Assembly (NCBI GenBank): GCA_937957815.1
Contig: CALFXN010000329.1
Coordinates: forward strand, 1 to 29,509
From: an uncultured Synergistales bacterium
GTDB taxonomy: Bacteria; Synergistota; Synergistia; Synergistales; Aminobacteriaceae
DNA: 29,509 nucleotides
Direction of reading: 5' to 3'
The translations under genes were made by a program, and so were the position numbers. Positions 1-7,657 of the stretch are shown here, piece by piece. Position 1 is the stretch's first letter. Every line of letters starts with the position of its first letter. Below the pieces are notes generated by a model. The model was not told the origin of the DNA, made no database searches, and was given only the letters and a program-made list of their open reading frames with translations.

Positions 1-1
1 C

Positions 2-688
2 GAGAGCTTCTCGTACTCTGTCTCGCACGATCTCCGGGCTCCCCTCCGGGCGATCAACGGATACACGGGAATCCTCCTCGAGGATCACGCGCCGCATCTC
101 GACGACGAGGGGCGGCGCGTCTGTTCCATCATCCTCGAGAATACGACCCGGATGAGCGCCCTGATCGACGGCCTTCTGACCCTGTCGCGCTTCGGGCGGA
201 TGGCGATGTCCCTTGTCCCCATCGATACGGAGGCCATGGTGCGTTCGGTCATCGGAGACATCGCGGCCGGGGGCGGGGAAGGACGCATCGACTTCCGCGT
301 CGGTCCGCTCCCCGACGCAATCGGGGACGCCACGCTGCTGCGGCAGGTCTGGACCAATCACGCGGTCAAATTCTCGTCGAAACGGGATCACCCGCGCATC
401 GAGATCGAAGGGAACGACGACGGCGCGGAGTTGACATTCACGGTCCGGGACAACGGCGCCGGGTTCGACATGCAGTATGCGGACCGGCTGTTCGGCGTCT
501 TCAGACGGCTTCACAGCCCAGAGGATTTCGACGGCACGGGGGTCGGCCTCGCGATCGTCCGGCGCATCGTCGAACGCCATGGAGGCGGCATCCGCGCGGA
601 AGGCCGGGTGGACGCGGGAGCGTCGTTCGTCTTCACGCTCCCGCATCTCCGGGAAGAGATGGGAAACCAAGACGGGGGGAAAGGTTGA
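2..688 (+). CDS. Sensor histidine kinase, C-terminal part (5' end outside window)
   Basis: The frame is open from base 2, so this is the C-terminal ~228 residues of a longer kinase whose sensor domains lie upstream. The H box (SVSHDLRAPLRAINGY) is at the very start of the visible protein and holds the phospho-accepting His. An HATPase domain follows, with a G1 box (DNGAGFD), an F-box region (LFGVFRRLH) and a G2 box (GTGVGLAIV). The N box is abnormal: where the family has N-L-L-x-N-A-x-K-F, this protein reads VWTNHAVKFSS at bases 347-376. That is about three residues short, with His in the place of the usual second Asn. The N box binds ATP/Mg, so kinase activity may be impaired. The stop lies 3 nt before the GTG of the response-regulator gene, so the two are probably a cognate pair. 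The family call is firm; activity is doubtful. Confidence 0.9.
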   Translation, partial: ESFSYSVSHDLRAPLRAINGYTGILLEDHAPHLDDEGRRVCSIILENTTRMSALIDGLLTLSRFGRMAMSLVPIDTEAMVRSVIGDIAAGGGEGRIDFRVGPLPDAIGDATLLRQVWTNHAVKFSSKRDHPRIEIEGNDDGAELTFTVRDNGAGFDMQYADRLFGVFRRLHSPEDFDGTGVGLAIVRRIVERHGGGIRAEGRVDAGASFVFTLPHLREEMGNQDGGKG

Positions 689-691
689 TCC

Positions 692-1747
692 GTGGACACT
701 CCACTGCGAATCCTGATGGTCGAAGACATGCCCGCCGACGCGGAGCTCGCGCGGCGCGAAATCTCGCGGGACATTCCCGAATGCGCGTTCCGGAGGGTCG
801 AGACGAAGGAAGACCTCCTGCGGGAACTCGAGGAGTTCCGTCCGGACGTCGTCGTCTCGGACTATTCGATGCCGCGCTTCGACGGGATGACCGCGCTGCG
901 CCTGAGCATCGGGCGCGATCCGACCATTCCGGTGATCATCCTGACGGGATCGATGAACGAGGACACCGCGGTCGCGTGCATGAAGGCAGGAGCGACCGAT
1001 TACGTCATCAAGGAACACACCAAGCGTCTGGGCCCGGCAATCCTCGGCGCGATCGAGAAGCGGAGGCTCTGGGTGGATGCGGCCCGCAGGGAGCGCGAGC
1101 GCGAAGATCTGTTCGCACGCCTTCGCGCGTCGCTCGACGGAACCGTCCACATCATCTCGACGATCGTCGAAAAGCGGGACCCCTACACGGCCGGACATCA
1201 GCGGCGAGTCGCGCTCCTTGCGGCGAGGATCGCCGGGGAAATGGGACTCCCGGACGACCGCGTCGAAGGGGTCCGGATCGCCGGAGTCCTGCACGACATC
1301 GGAAAGGTCGCGATTCCGTCGGAAATTCTGAGCAAGCCGTCGAGCCTGACGCGCAACGAGTTCACGCTCATCCGGCAGCACCCGTTCGAAGGGTACGAAA
1401 TCCTGAAGGACACCGACTTCCCGTGGCCGCTCGCGCGAATGGTCCTCGAGCATCACGAACGCATCAACGGTTCGGGGTATCCGGACGGCAGACGGGGGGA
1501 GGATCTTCTGCCCGAGTCGAAGATCCTGATGGTCGCCGACGTCGTCGAGGCCATGGCGAGTCACCGCCCGTACCGGCCGGCGCTCGGCGTCGACGCGGCG
1601 CTCGATTTCGTCGCGGGAAGCAGCGGAACGCTCTTCGACCCACAGGTCGTCGACGTGTGCATCTCGCTTTTCCGCGAACGGGGCTTCATGTGGGACGGCG
1701 CTCCGTCCGCTTTCGGCGCTGTCCGGATAAACGAAAATACCCCCTGA
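692..1747 (+). CDS. Response regulator with HD-GYP cyclic-di-GMP phosphodiesterase domain
   Basis: The 351-residue protein has an N-terminal receiver domain (about residues 5-125) with acidic residues E11/D12, the phospho-acceptor D57 in VVVSDYSMP, a T/S switch (ILTGS) and a Lys in YVIKEH. A short charged helix leads to an HD-GYP domain (about 150-345) with HD at 201-202 (GVLHDIGK), HHE at 254-256 and GSGYP at 260-264. Such regulators are cytosolic enzymes that hydrolyse cyclic-di-GMP, with activity set by receiver phosphorylation. The start is GTG at 692, preceded by a purine-rich GGGGGAAAGG ribosome site inside the end of the kinase gene. The kinase stops 3 nt upstream, so co-translation and functional pairing are likely. 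All metal-site motifs are present. Family and domain order are secure; the controlled process is unknown. Confidence 0.93.
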   Translation: MDTPLRILMVEDMPADAELARREISRDIPECAFRRVETKEDLLRELEEFRPDVVVSDYSMPRFDGMTALRLSIGRDPTIPVIILTGSMNEDTAVACMKAGATDYVIKEHTKRLGPAILGAIEKRRLWVDAARREREREDLFARLRASLDGTVHIISTIVEKRDPYTAGHQRRVALLAARIAGEMGLPDDRVEGVRIAGVLHDIGKVAIPSEILSKPSSLTRNEFTLIRQHPFEGYEILKDTDFPWPLARMVLEHHERINGSGYPDGRRGEDLLPESKILMVADVVEAMASHRPYRPALGVDAALDFVAGSSGTLFDPQVVDVCISLFRERGFMWDGAPSAFGAVRINENTP

Positions 1748-1771
1748 GGACCGGACGGAGGATGGCTTTCG

Positions 1772-2743
1772 TCAGCCCCGGATGTCCGCCACCGAGGGAT
1801 ACCCGAACCCGCCGCGGGCGGAACGGACCGCGTCTGCGACCGCCTCCTCGACCGCGCGCGACGCGAGCGCGCCGAGCGCGTTCAGGTCGGCATCGAGATC
1901 GCCGACCGACAGGGCGAATATCGTGTCTCCGTCGACCATCGTATGCGACGGCCTCATGGATCGTGCGTATCCGTCGTGCGACATCGACGCGAGCTTTCCG
2001 GCCTGCGCCTTCGTCATATGCGCGTTCGTCGCGACGACGCCGATCGTCGTATTTCCGGAAAAGACGTCTCGCTTCTCCCCGAGCGCCGCGATGACCGCGT
2101 CCTCTGTTCCGAGGAAGCGTCTCTCGTCGCGATCCCACGCTCCCGCGAGAATCCGTCCCGTCCCCGGTTCGATGACATCGCCGAGACAGTTCACGGCGAT
2201 CAGGGCGCCGACGACGACCGCCCCGGCCCGCCATGCGCACGCTCCAACGCCGCCGCGCATCGCGAACTCCGCTCCGTGGAACTTGCCGACGGTCGCGCCC
2301 ATGCCGGCCCCGACGGAACCGCACGAGGGAACGTACGCAGGATCGATCGCGTTTTCCGCGGCCCTGAGTCCCATTTCGCGCCCCGGTCTTCGGGACCAGT
2401 CGCCGCAAAACAGGTCGAAAAGAACGGCCGAACAGACGATCGGCACCTTCGTGACGCCGACATCGAAACCGACACCGCGCCGTTCGAGAAACTCCATCAC
2501 CCCCGAGGCGGCGTCGAGGCCGAACGCGCTTCCGCCCGACAGCACGATCGCGTGAATTCGCTCGACCAGGTTCCGCGGGTCGAGAAGATCCGTTTCGCGC
2601 GTCCCTGGCGCACCGCCCCGGACATCGACCCCCGCTACGGCACCGCCCTCGCAGAGCACGACCGTACATCCGGTCCCTGCCGTCTCGTCATGCGCGTGTC
2701 CAACGCTCAATCCCGGAATATCGAAAAACGACATCGATTCCAT
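1772..2743 (-). CDS. P1-family peptidase (DmpA/NylC-like, self-processing)
   Basis: The 323-residue protein matches the P1 (MEROPS S58) family, whose members cleave themselves into two chains and hydrolyse N-terminal or unusual amide bonds. Family signatures visible are the early GLSVGHAHD, the Gly-rich LSGGSAFGLDAASGV (about 68-82) and FSGNTTIGVVATNAHMTK. By analogy with NylC, the Asn231-Thr232 bond in GNTT is the likely autocleavage site and Thr232 the nucleophile. The conserved DGDTIFAL follows. No signal peptide is seen, so it is probably cytosolic. ATG at 2743 has a GGAGGG site 8-10 nt upstream; a second ATG three codons in is also possible. It converges on the HD-GYP regulator gene with only 24 nt between stops. 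A consensus-like promoter lies ~210 nt upstream. The natural substrate cannot be read from the sequence. Confidence 0.9.
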   Translation of the reverse strand: MESMSFFDIPGLSVGHAHDETAGTGCTVVLCEGGAVAGVDVRGGAPGTRETDLLDPRNLVERIHAIVLSGGSAFGLDAASGVMEFLERRGVGFDVGVTKVPIVCSAVLFDLFCGDWSRRPGREMGLRAAENAIDPAYVPSCGSVGAGMGATVGKFHGAEFAMRGGVGACAWRAGAVVVGALIAVNCLGDVIEPGTGRILAGAWDRDERRFLGTEDAVIAALGEKRDVFSGNTTIGVVATNAHMTKAQAGKLASMSHDGYARSMRPSHTMVDGDTIFALSVGDLDADLNALGALASRAVEEAVADAVRSARGGFGYPSVADIRG

Positions 2744-2959
2744 CAGAACCGCTCCCTCCGTCCTTCCACGACATCGTCAGCGCGCGGTCGATGGCGATCA
2801 GAACGCCCGTGACGCCCTCGGCGTGCACTGGTCTCGGAATGACCGTGCGCGTTACGGATCGCTCACGATGCTCCCCTTCCCGTCTCTTCGGACGGAACCG
2901 GCCCGGTCCGATGAAGGGCGAATTCGCGAATAATGCAGTGAAGTACGCAATATGCACGC

Positions 2960-2988
2960 AGTATAGATATCGGATCCGGCGCTGTCAA
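2960..2988 (-). promoter_or_regulatory. Sigma-70-type promoter for the P1 peptidase gene
   Basis: Read on the minus strand, TTGACA (2988-2983) and TATACT (2965-2960) are separated by exactly 17 nt. That is a perfect -35 and a 5/6 match at -10. Transcription would start near 2953 and give a leader of about 210 nt before the peptidase ATG at 2743, which is long for a simple gene. Confidence 0.65.
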
Positions 2989-2992
2989 ACGA

Positions 2993-3008
2993 ACGGAATG
3001 TTTTCCGT
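2993..3008. repeat. Short inverted repeat between the divergent promoters
   Basis: ACGGAA and TTCCGT flank a 4-nt spacer (TGTT). The repeat sits immediately upstream of the minus-strand -35 and ~37 nt upstream of the plus-strand -35, a position where a regulator could act on both genes. It is short and could be chance. Confidence 0.3.
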
Positions 3009-3044
3009 ATACATTTCAGCAGGTTCCGCCAATTAGTGAACTCA

Positions 3045-3073
3045 TTGACGAATGGTATGGACAGTGATATCGT
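3045..3073 (+). promoter_or_regulatory. Probable promoter of the alcohol dehydrogenase gene
   Basis: TTGACG (3045-3050) and TATCGT (3068-3073) are 17 nt apart: 5/6 and 4/6 matches to the sigma-70 consensus. The predicted start site is about 45 nt before the likely GTG start codon. The AT-rich context supports it. Confidence 0.5.
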
Positions 3074-3125
3074 CTTCCCCGAAGATACGTGAAATACTTC
3101 TCATTGTTTGAGGGAGGGAATGAAC

Positions 3126-4337
3126 GTGTGGGACAGTACGATAGACATCGGTTCCGTTCGCGAGATCAGGACGAAAACGACGGCGTATCTTGGCGTCGGC
3201 GCCATCGCGAAGATCGCCGACATCGCGACGGAGCTTCGCAACAGGGGAATCGACAGGGTGCTCGTCATGTGCGGCAGGGGATCCTACCGCTCGACGGGGG
3301 CGTGGGATCACGTGCAAAAGGCACTCGCTGCAAGCCGTATCGCGTTCGCGCTCTACGATAGAGTCACGCCGAACCCCACCGTCGACAGCGTGGACGAGGC
3401 CGTGGCACTCGGTCGTTCGTTCGGCGCACGGGCCGTCGTCGCGATCGGCGGCGGAAGCCCGATCGACGCGGGCAAGAGCGCGGCCATTCTTCTGGAATAC
3501 GGGGACAAAAGCGCGCGCGACCTCTACGAGCTGAAATTCGTCCCTGAACGGGCCGTGCCGGTCGTCGCCGTGAACCTCACGCACGGGACCGGCACCGAAG
3601 TCGACCGCTTCGCCGTCGTGAGCATCCCGGAGAAGGAGTTCAAGCCCGCGATCGCCTACGACTGCATCTACCCGCTCTACGCGATCGACGACCCGGCGCT
3701 GATGACGGGCCTGTCGTCCGATCAGACGCGCTTCGTCTCGATCGATGCGGTGAACCATGTCCTCGAGGCATGCACGACGAAGGCTGCGTCCCCTTACACG
3801 ATCCTGCTCGCGCAGGAGACCGTCCGTCTCGTAGCCCATTATCTGCCGATCGCGATCGAAAATCCGAAAGATCTCCGCGCCCGGTACTTCCTGCTGTACG
3901 CGTCGATGATCGCGGGAATCTGCTTCGACAACGGTCTTCTGCACTTCACGCACGCGCTCGAGCATCCGCTGTCCGCGATGAAGCCGGAACTCGCGCACGG
4001 TCTCGGGCTTGCGATGATCGTGCCGGCCGTCGTTCGCGAGATTTATCCGGCGGTGCCGGCCGTTCTCGCTTCCGTCCTCGAACCGATCACCGGACCGCTC
4101 AAGGGGCTTCCCGAAGAGGCCGAGACAGTCGCAAAGGCTCTCGAATCGTGGCTCTTTTCGCTCGGTGTCACGAAGAAACTCAGGGACGAAGGGTTTGCCG
4201 AAGACGCAATCGCCCGTCTCGTACACCTCGCGCGGCACACGCCGTCGCTCGACGGGCTGCTTTCGATGGCTCCCGTCGCGTCCGGCGATGACGTCATCGA
4301 ACGGATCTACCGGACCTCGCTCGCTCCCCTGGCGTAA
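3126..4337 (+). CDS. Iron-containing alcohol dehydrogenase
   Basis: This is a group III (metal-dependent) alcohol dehydrogenase: an NAD(P)-binding N-terminal half and a helical metal-binding C-terminal half, 403 residues from the chosen start. The nucleotide motif GGGSPIDAGK is at about 108-117. Likely metal ligands are D207 and H211 (SIDAVNHVLEA), H276 (FTHALEHPL) and H291 (AHGLGLAM). It would interconvert an alcohol and an aldehyde in the cytosol, plausibly to reoxidise NADH or handle aldehydes from amino-acid fermentation. Start choice: GGAGG at 3113-3117 lies 8 nt before GTG 3126 but only 2 nt before ATG 3120, so GTG is preferred; the frame stays open upstream to TTG 3108. It is a single-gene unit bounded by its own promoter and a downstream hairpin. 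The substrate is not predictable. Confidence 0.93.
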   Translation: MWDSTIDIGSVREIRTKTTAYLGVGAIAKIADIATELRNRGIDRVLVMCGRGSYRSTGAWDHVQKALAASRIAFALYDRVTPNPTVDSVDEAVALGRSFGARAVVAIGGGSPIDAGKSAAILLEYGDKSARDLYELKFVPERAVPVVAVNLTHGTGTEVDRFAVVSIPEKEFKPAIAYDCIYPLYAIDDPALMTGLSSDQTRFVSIDAVNHVLEACTTKAASPYTILLAQETVRLVAHYLPIAIENPKDLRARYFLLYASMIAGICFDNGLLHFTHALEHPLSAMKPELAHGLGLAMIVPAVVREIYPAVPAVLASVLEPITGPLKGLPEEAETVAKALESWLFSLGVTKKLRDEGFAEDAIARLVHLARHTPSLDGLLSMAPVASGDDVIERIYRTSLAPLA

Positions 4338-4374
4338 CGCCCGGGGACTTCCTCTTTCGCAGCTCCACCCCCGA

Positions 4375-4409
4375 AACGAACGGCCGGGATTTCTTCCCGG
4401 CCGTTCGTT
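4375..4409. terminator. Strong hairpin between convergent genes (bidirectional terminator)
   Basis: A perfect 15-bp inverted repeat (AACGAACGGCCGGGA and its complement) encloses a 5-nt loop. It lies 38 nt after the dehydrogenase stop and 31 nt after the thioesterase stop, between the convergent genes. No clean T tract follows on the plus strand (GTCCGTTCCGTT), but being symmetrical the stem can serve both directions. Confidence 0.7.
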
Positions 4410-4439
4410 GTCCGTTCCGTTATCTCCGCCGTCGCGACC

Positions 4440-5204
4440 TCAGGAATCCGCCGCACCGGACGGCCGCGGGCTCCATTCCGTGAACAGGCGCGCGCGTTCG
4501 GCTCCATCGGCGCCGAGGACCGAATGAAGGTAGCTTCGGACACCCGAGGGAGATTCCATCGTTTGCGTCCGCACGCTCACGAGCCCCCGTCCTTCGGTCG
4601 GACGCAGGAACTCCGCCTCGACGTGCGAGATTGCCCGCCCGCGCAGAACGCCGTCGGGAACGGCCTCCGCCGCCCAGGCGAAGTACACCGCGTTGTTGAC
4701 GTGTCCGTTCAGGTCGAGATCCCATTCCCGGATCCGGAACGGCACTTCGAAATCCTCCCCGTCGAACGGAGGCAGATCCGGCAAATCGCCGGCGACCGGA
4801 CGCGCCTCGCTGACGTAAAGGGGCGTCGAGCATCGGTCGAGCCGTATGGGGCGTCCGCGTCCGACGTCGATCAGAATCCAGCACGTCAGTGCCGTCGCGA
4901 AAGTTCCGTCGTCGTCGCGCATTTCGAACGCGCGCATCGAGTAGAGGTTTCTGTGCGGCTCGTGCCACGTCGTCACGTGGAGTTCCCGTCCGTGAACGGG
5001 GTAGCGGTCCACGCGGATGCTGTAGCGGCGCAGAACCCAGCTCACGCCGCGCGGCAGAAGGTTCGCGACGGACATGTCCATCCGACGCGCGTCGCGGTCC
5101 GCCATGTCCTGAAAGATGTCGAGAAGTACGGGGAATTTCATCCGTCCGTCCGGACCGATTCCCGCATACGGAATCTGTAAGGTCGCCTCGAGCACACGCA
5201 TCAT
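4440..5204 (-). CDS. Acyl-ACP thioesterase (FatA/FatB family)
   Basis: The 254-residue protein is a double-hotdog acyl-ACP thioesterase, which releases free fatty acid from acyl carrier protein. The first hotdog is about residues 3-130 (IPYAGIGPDGRMKFPVLLDIFQ region, then VTTWHEPHRNLYSMRAF). The second is about 150-250 and contains the hallmark DLDLNGHVNNAVYF near 162-174, whose Asp, Asn and His correspond to the family's catalytic residues. Length is normal for bacterial members. The start is one of two adjacent ATGs (5204 or 5201); no strong ribosome site precedes them, and the open frame further upstream is intergenic. It is divergent from the LysM protein gene and converges on the dehydrogenase. 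Bacterial versions occur in many anaerobes; their role in membrane or volatile fatty-acid metabolism is unsettled. Confidence 0.88.
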   Translation of the reverse strand: MMRVLEATLQIPYAGIGPDGRMKFPVLLDIFQDMADRDARRMDMSVANLLPRGVSWVLRRYSIRVDRYPVHGRELHVTTWHEPHRNLYSMRAFEMRDDDGTFATALTCWILIDVGRGRPIRLDRCSTPLYVSEARPVAGDLPDLPPFDGEDFEVPFRIREWDLDLNGHVNNAVYFAWAAEAVPDGVLRGRAISHVEAEFLRPTEGRGLVSVRTQTMESPSGVRSYLHSVLGADGAERARLFTEWSPRPSGAADS

Positions 5205-5232
5205 CCCGTTTCGTCGAATAGTGATCTTTCGT

Positions 5233-5238
5233 ATTATG
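5233..5238 (-). promoter_or_regulatory. Possible -10 element for the thioesterase gene
   Basis: On the minus strand CATAAT lies 28 nt before the thioesterase ATG. The region 17 nt further upstream shows no recognisable -35, so this is a weak call that rests on position and AT content. Confidence 0.3.
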
Positions 5239-5244
5239 CGCCTT

Positions 5245-5274
5245 TTCGCACGTTCGCGGCGGGCGTCGTATAAT
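5245..5274 (+). promoter_or_regulatory. Promoter of the LysM/M23-like protein gene
   Basis: TTCGCA (5245-5250) and a perfect TATAAT (5269-5274) are 18 nt apart. The predicted transcript begins about 55 nt before the ATG at 5335. It shares the short divergent region with the thioesterase promoter. Confidence 0.55.
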
Positions 5275-5334
5275 ATTGAAATTGGATGGCATTTCATTCG
5301 CGCCCGAACCCGGGCGCCGGAGGTCGAACGACGC

Positions 5335-6468
5335 ATGAGGCGTACTGTCCGCGCGCTATTGATGCCGCTTCTCCTGTTGGCGGCCTGGGCCGGCTCCCTC
5401 TCCGCGGCGGAGCATCCGTTCGCGGTCCACACGGTGAAGGCCGGAGATACCGTTCAGGGCGTCGCAGCCCGCTATCGCATCGATCCCATGAACCTGACCG
5501 CCGCCAACGGGCTCTCCGCAGCGGACGCGCTGCCGCCGGCGGGGACGGTCCTTCTGATTCCGAAGTCGCCGAAGGACGTCCTCGCGACGCTCTACGAGGC
5601 CAAGCGCCGGGGACTCGGAGCATGGCCGAAACCGCGGTTCGCAGACGAATTTCTCGCGCCGCTCGTCCCGCAGGAGGACGTTCCCGAAAGTCGGGACTAC
5701 CGCGCAAAGGTTCCCGATCGCGTCAGCGTCGCGACGCCGAAGGGCGGACACGAACAGCTGCGCCCCGACGAAGCGGCCGCAACCGCGCCGACACCGGCGC
5801 CGAAGGGCGAAGAACCCGCAGCCCCGCCCGCTCCCGAAGCGGCCTCCGGACGGAAGCCGGACGCAACGGAACATCTGGTCCGCGAGGGAGACACTCTCTA
5901 CCGCATCGCGAGATCCTACGGGGTTTCGTTCTCGGAACTCCTGCGCGTCAACTCCTTCACGGAGTCGACCGTCATCCGGATCGGGCAGACGATCCGGCTT
6001 CCCGGCGCGGCGGACACGCCGACGCAGGAAAAGGCCCCTCCGAAGTCCGCGAAGCCGCGCGCCCGGGAGGCGAAGCCGACGCAACCACCGCAGCCCGCGA
6101 AGCAGAGCGGCCTCGAACTCCAGTGGCCGCTCCGGAGCGGTTCGGCTCCCAAACAGGTGGGCACGAACTTCGGATCGGGGCTGAGCGCGAGCGCGAAGCC
6201 CGGCGAGACCGTCTATGCAGCCGCCGACGCGACCGTGCTCCACGGCGGATGGATGAAGGACTTCGGCAACGCGGTCTACCTCAACCACGGCAACGGCATC
6301 GCCACGTTCTACGGAGGGCTCGGAACTCTCTATGTCACATCGGGACAGACCGTGAAGCGCGGGACGAAGATCGCGACAATCGGCGACGGCCCGGCCCCGA
6401 AGCTGGTCTTCCATCTCCTGCGCGACGGCAAGTCCGTCGATCCGAGGCCCTATCTGGCGAAGCAGTGA
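5335..6468 (+). CDS. Secreted LysM protein with degenerate M23 (LytM-like) domain
   Basis: The 377-residue protein starts with a signal peptide (MRR, hydrophobic core LLMPLLLLAAWAG, cleavage likely after LSA at about 24). Two peptidoglycan-binding LysM repeats follow, at about 31-77 and 178-224, joined by a long Pro/Ala-rich linker. The C-terminal ~115 residues have the M23 fold pattern but lack its zinc-site residues. The first His/Asp motif is replaced by SGLSASAKPG, YGHL is YGGL (326-329), and the HLH motif reads KLV (near 356-358). This is the pattern of non-enzymatic LytM proteins such as NlpD and EnvC, which activate amidases during cell separation. ATG 5335 is chosen because GGAGG lies 11 nt upstream and the signal peptide begins there, although the frame is open further upstream. 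It is a single gene with its own promoter. The partner amidase is not in the window. Confidence 0.88.
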   Translation: MRRTVRALLMPLLLLAAWAGSLSAAEHPFAVHTVKAGDTVQGVAARYRIDPMNLTAANGLSAADALPPAGTVLLIPKSPKDVLATLYEAKRRGLGAWPKPRFADEFLAPLVPQEDVPESRDYRAKVPDRVSVATPKGGHEQLRPDEAAATAPTPAPKGEEPAAPPAPEAASGRKPDATEHLVREGDTLYRIARSYGVSFSELLRVNSFTESTVIRIGQTIRLPGAADTPTQEKAPPKSAKPRAREAKPTQPPQPAKQSGLELQWPLRSGSAPKQVGTNFGSGLSASAKPGETVYAAADATVLHGGWMKDFGNAVYLNHGNGIATFYGGLGTLYVTSGQTVKRGTKIATIGDGPAPKLVFHLLRDGKSVDPRPYLAKQ

Positions 6469-6469
6469 T

Positions 6470-6488
6470 CTCCCCCCGGCCCGGGGAG
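6470..6488. terminator. Short GC-rich hairpin between convergent genes
   Basis: CTCCCC and GGGGAG pair around a 7-nt loop, starting 1 nt after the LysM gene stop and ending 14 nt before the convergent HD-GYP gene stop. It has only six base pairs and no T tract, so it is a modest terminator candidate. Confidence 0.35.
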
Positions 6489-6502
6489 CGCGGACGACAG
6501 GA

Positions 6503-7609
6503 TCAGGTTCCGAGCGTCAGCCGTTCCCCGTAGCTGTCGAGGAAGTTGTACGCGATATCTCTGAATTCCCGTTCGTTCGCGAGGAACGCGTCGACGACGT
6601 CGGGATCGAAGCTCTTTCCCCGCTCTCCGGTGATGATTTCCACCGCCTTCGCGTGGGAGTAGGGCGGTTTGTAGACGCGCCGGCTGATCAGCGCGTCGTA
6701 GACGTCCGCAAGAGCCATGAGACGTCCGGAAACGGGGATGTCCTCGCCGGCCAGTCCGCAGGGATACCCCTGTCCGTTCCATTTTTCGTGATGCGTCGCG
6801 GCGATTTCGGCGGCAATCCGCAGGAAGGTACTCCCTCCCATGCTTTCCTCGGCGTTCCGTAACGCGCTCCGGCCATAGGCGGTGTGGAGCTTCATCTCCT
6901 CGAATTCCTCGCCGCTCAGCTTTCCGGGTTTCTTGAGGATCTGGTCCGGGATCCCGACCTTGCCGATATCGTGCAGCGGCGCTGTCTTGAACAGGAGGTC
7001 GATGATACCGTCCTCCGAGAGGTAGACACGGAATTTCGGGTGGCTTCTGAGGTGTTCGGCAAGCACGCGGACATAGCGCTGCGTACGCAGGATATGGCCG
7101 CCGGTCTCGAGATCCCTCGTCTCGGCGAGCGCGGAGAGGCTGTTGATCATGACCTCCTGCAGGGCGACGATTTCTCTGGTTCGTTCCCGGACGAGCTCCT
7201 CGAGGTGATCGCGGTATCTCTTGAGGTTCAGGTGGTTTTTCACGCGGGCCTTCACGAGCTCCAGAATGAACGGCTTCGTGATGTAATCCACGGCACCCAT
7301 CGCCAGGCCGCGGGCCTCGTCGCTTTCCTCCGTCTTCGCGGTCAGGAAGATCACGGGGATATCCGCCGTTTCCGGAGCGGCAGACAGGCGTTCGTAGACC
7401 TCGTATCCGTCCATATCGGGCATGATGATGTCGAGCAGGATGAGATCGGGGCGGTCTTCGGCGGCGGTTTCCAGCGCCGTCTGTCCGTCCATCGCCACGC
7501 GGACGTCATAGAGATCCCCGAGCGCCGAGACGAGCTCGTCGACACTCGATTCGACGTCATCGACGATGAGGACTTTCGCCGGGGAAGATTCAACCATGTT
7601 TTCCGTCAC
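6503..7609 (-). CDS. Response regulator with HD-GYP domain (RpfG-like), copy A
   Basis: The 368-residue protein has a receiver domain (about 12-128; acidic D17/D18, phospho-acceptor D60 in LILLDIIMP, Lys in ITKPF), a short coiled linker (KRYRDHLEELVRERTRE) and an HD-GYP domain (about 155-350). The HD pair is at 213-214 ([11 protein letters not shown]), HHE at 273-275 and GYP at 281-283; GQGYP replaces the usual GSGYP. It should be a cytosolic cyclic-di-GMP phosphodiesterase controlled by phosphorylation. It is closely similar along its length to the next gene upstream (7658-8740), so the pair looks like a tandem duplication. The start is GTG 7609 after AGGAAGGAA; ATG 7597, four codons in, is an equal alternative. 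The 48-nt gap to the upstream gene holds no visible terminator, so it is probably in the hybrid-kinase operon. Confidence 0.93.
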   Translation of the reverse strand: MTENMVESSPAKVLIVDDVESSVDELVSALGDLYDVRVAMDGQTALETAAEDRPDLILLDIIMPDMDGYEVYERLSAAPETADIPVIFLTAKTEESDEARGLAMGAVDYITKPFILELVKARVKNHLNLKRYRDHLEELVRERTREIVALQEVMINSLSALAETRDLETGGHILRTQRYVRVLAEHLRSHPKFRVYLSEDGIIDLLFKTAPLHDIGKVGIPDQILKKPGKLSGEEFEEMKLHTAYGRSALRNAEESMGGSTFLRIAAEIAATHHEKWNGQGYPCGLAGEDIPVSGRLMALADVYDALISRRVYKPPYSHAKAVEIITGERGKSFDPDVVDAFLANEREFRDIAYNFLDSYGERLTLGT

Positions 7610-7657
7610 TTCCTTCCTGTTGCGAAACAGCGTACTCCATCCGACCGCAATTTTCCA

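Larger units (their letters stand above)
2744..3125. other. Divergent intergenic region with two opposing promoters
   Basis: This ~380-bp stretch separates the divergent peptidase and alcohol dehydrogenase genes. The part at 2935-3110 is clearly more AT-rich than its surroundings. It holds a minus-strand promoter (2960-2988), a small inverted repeat (2993-3008) and a plus-strand promoter (3045-3073). The remaining 2744-2955 would be the untranslated leader of the peptidase mRNA. I see no riboswitch or terminator that I can name there, but on the minus strand part of it has coding-like codon use out of frame with the peptidase (see findings). Confidence 0.6.
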
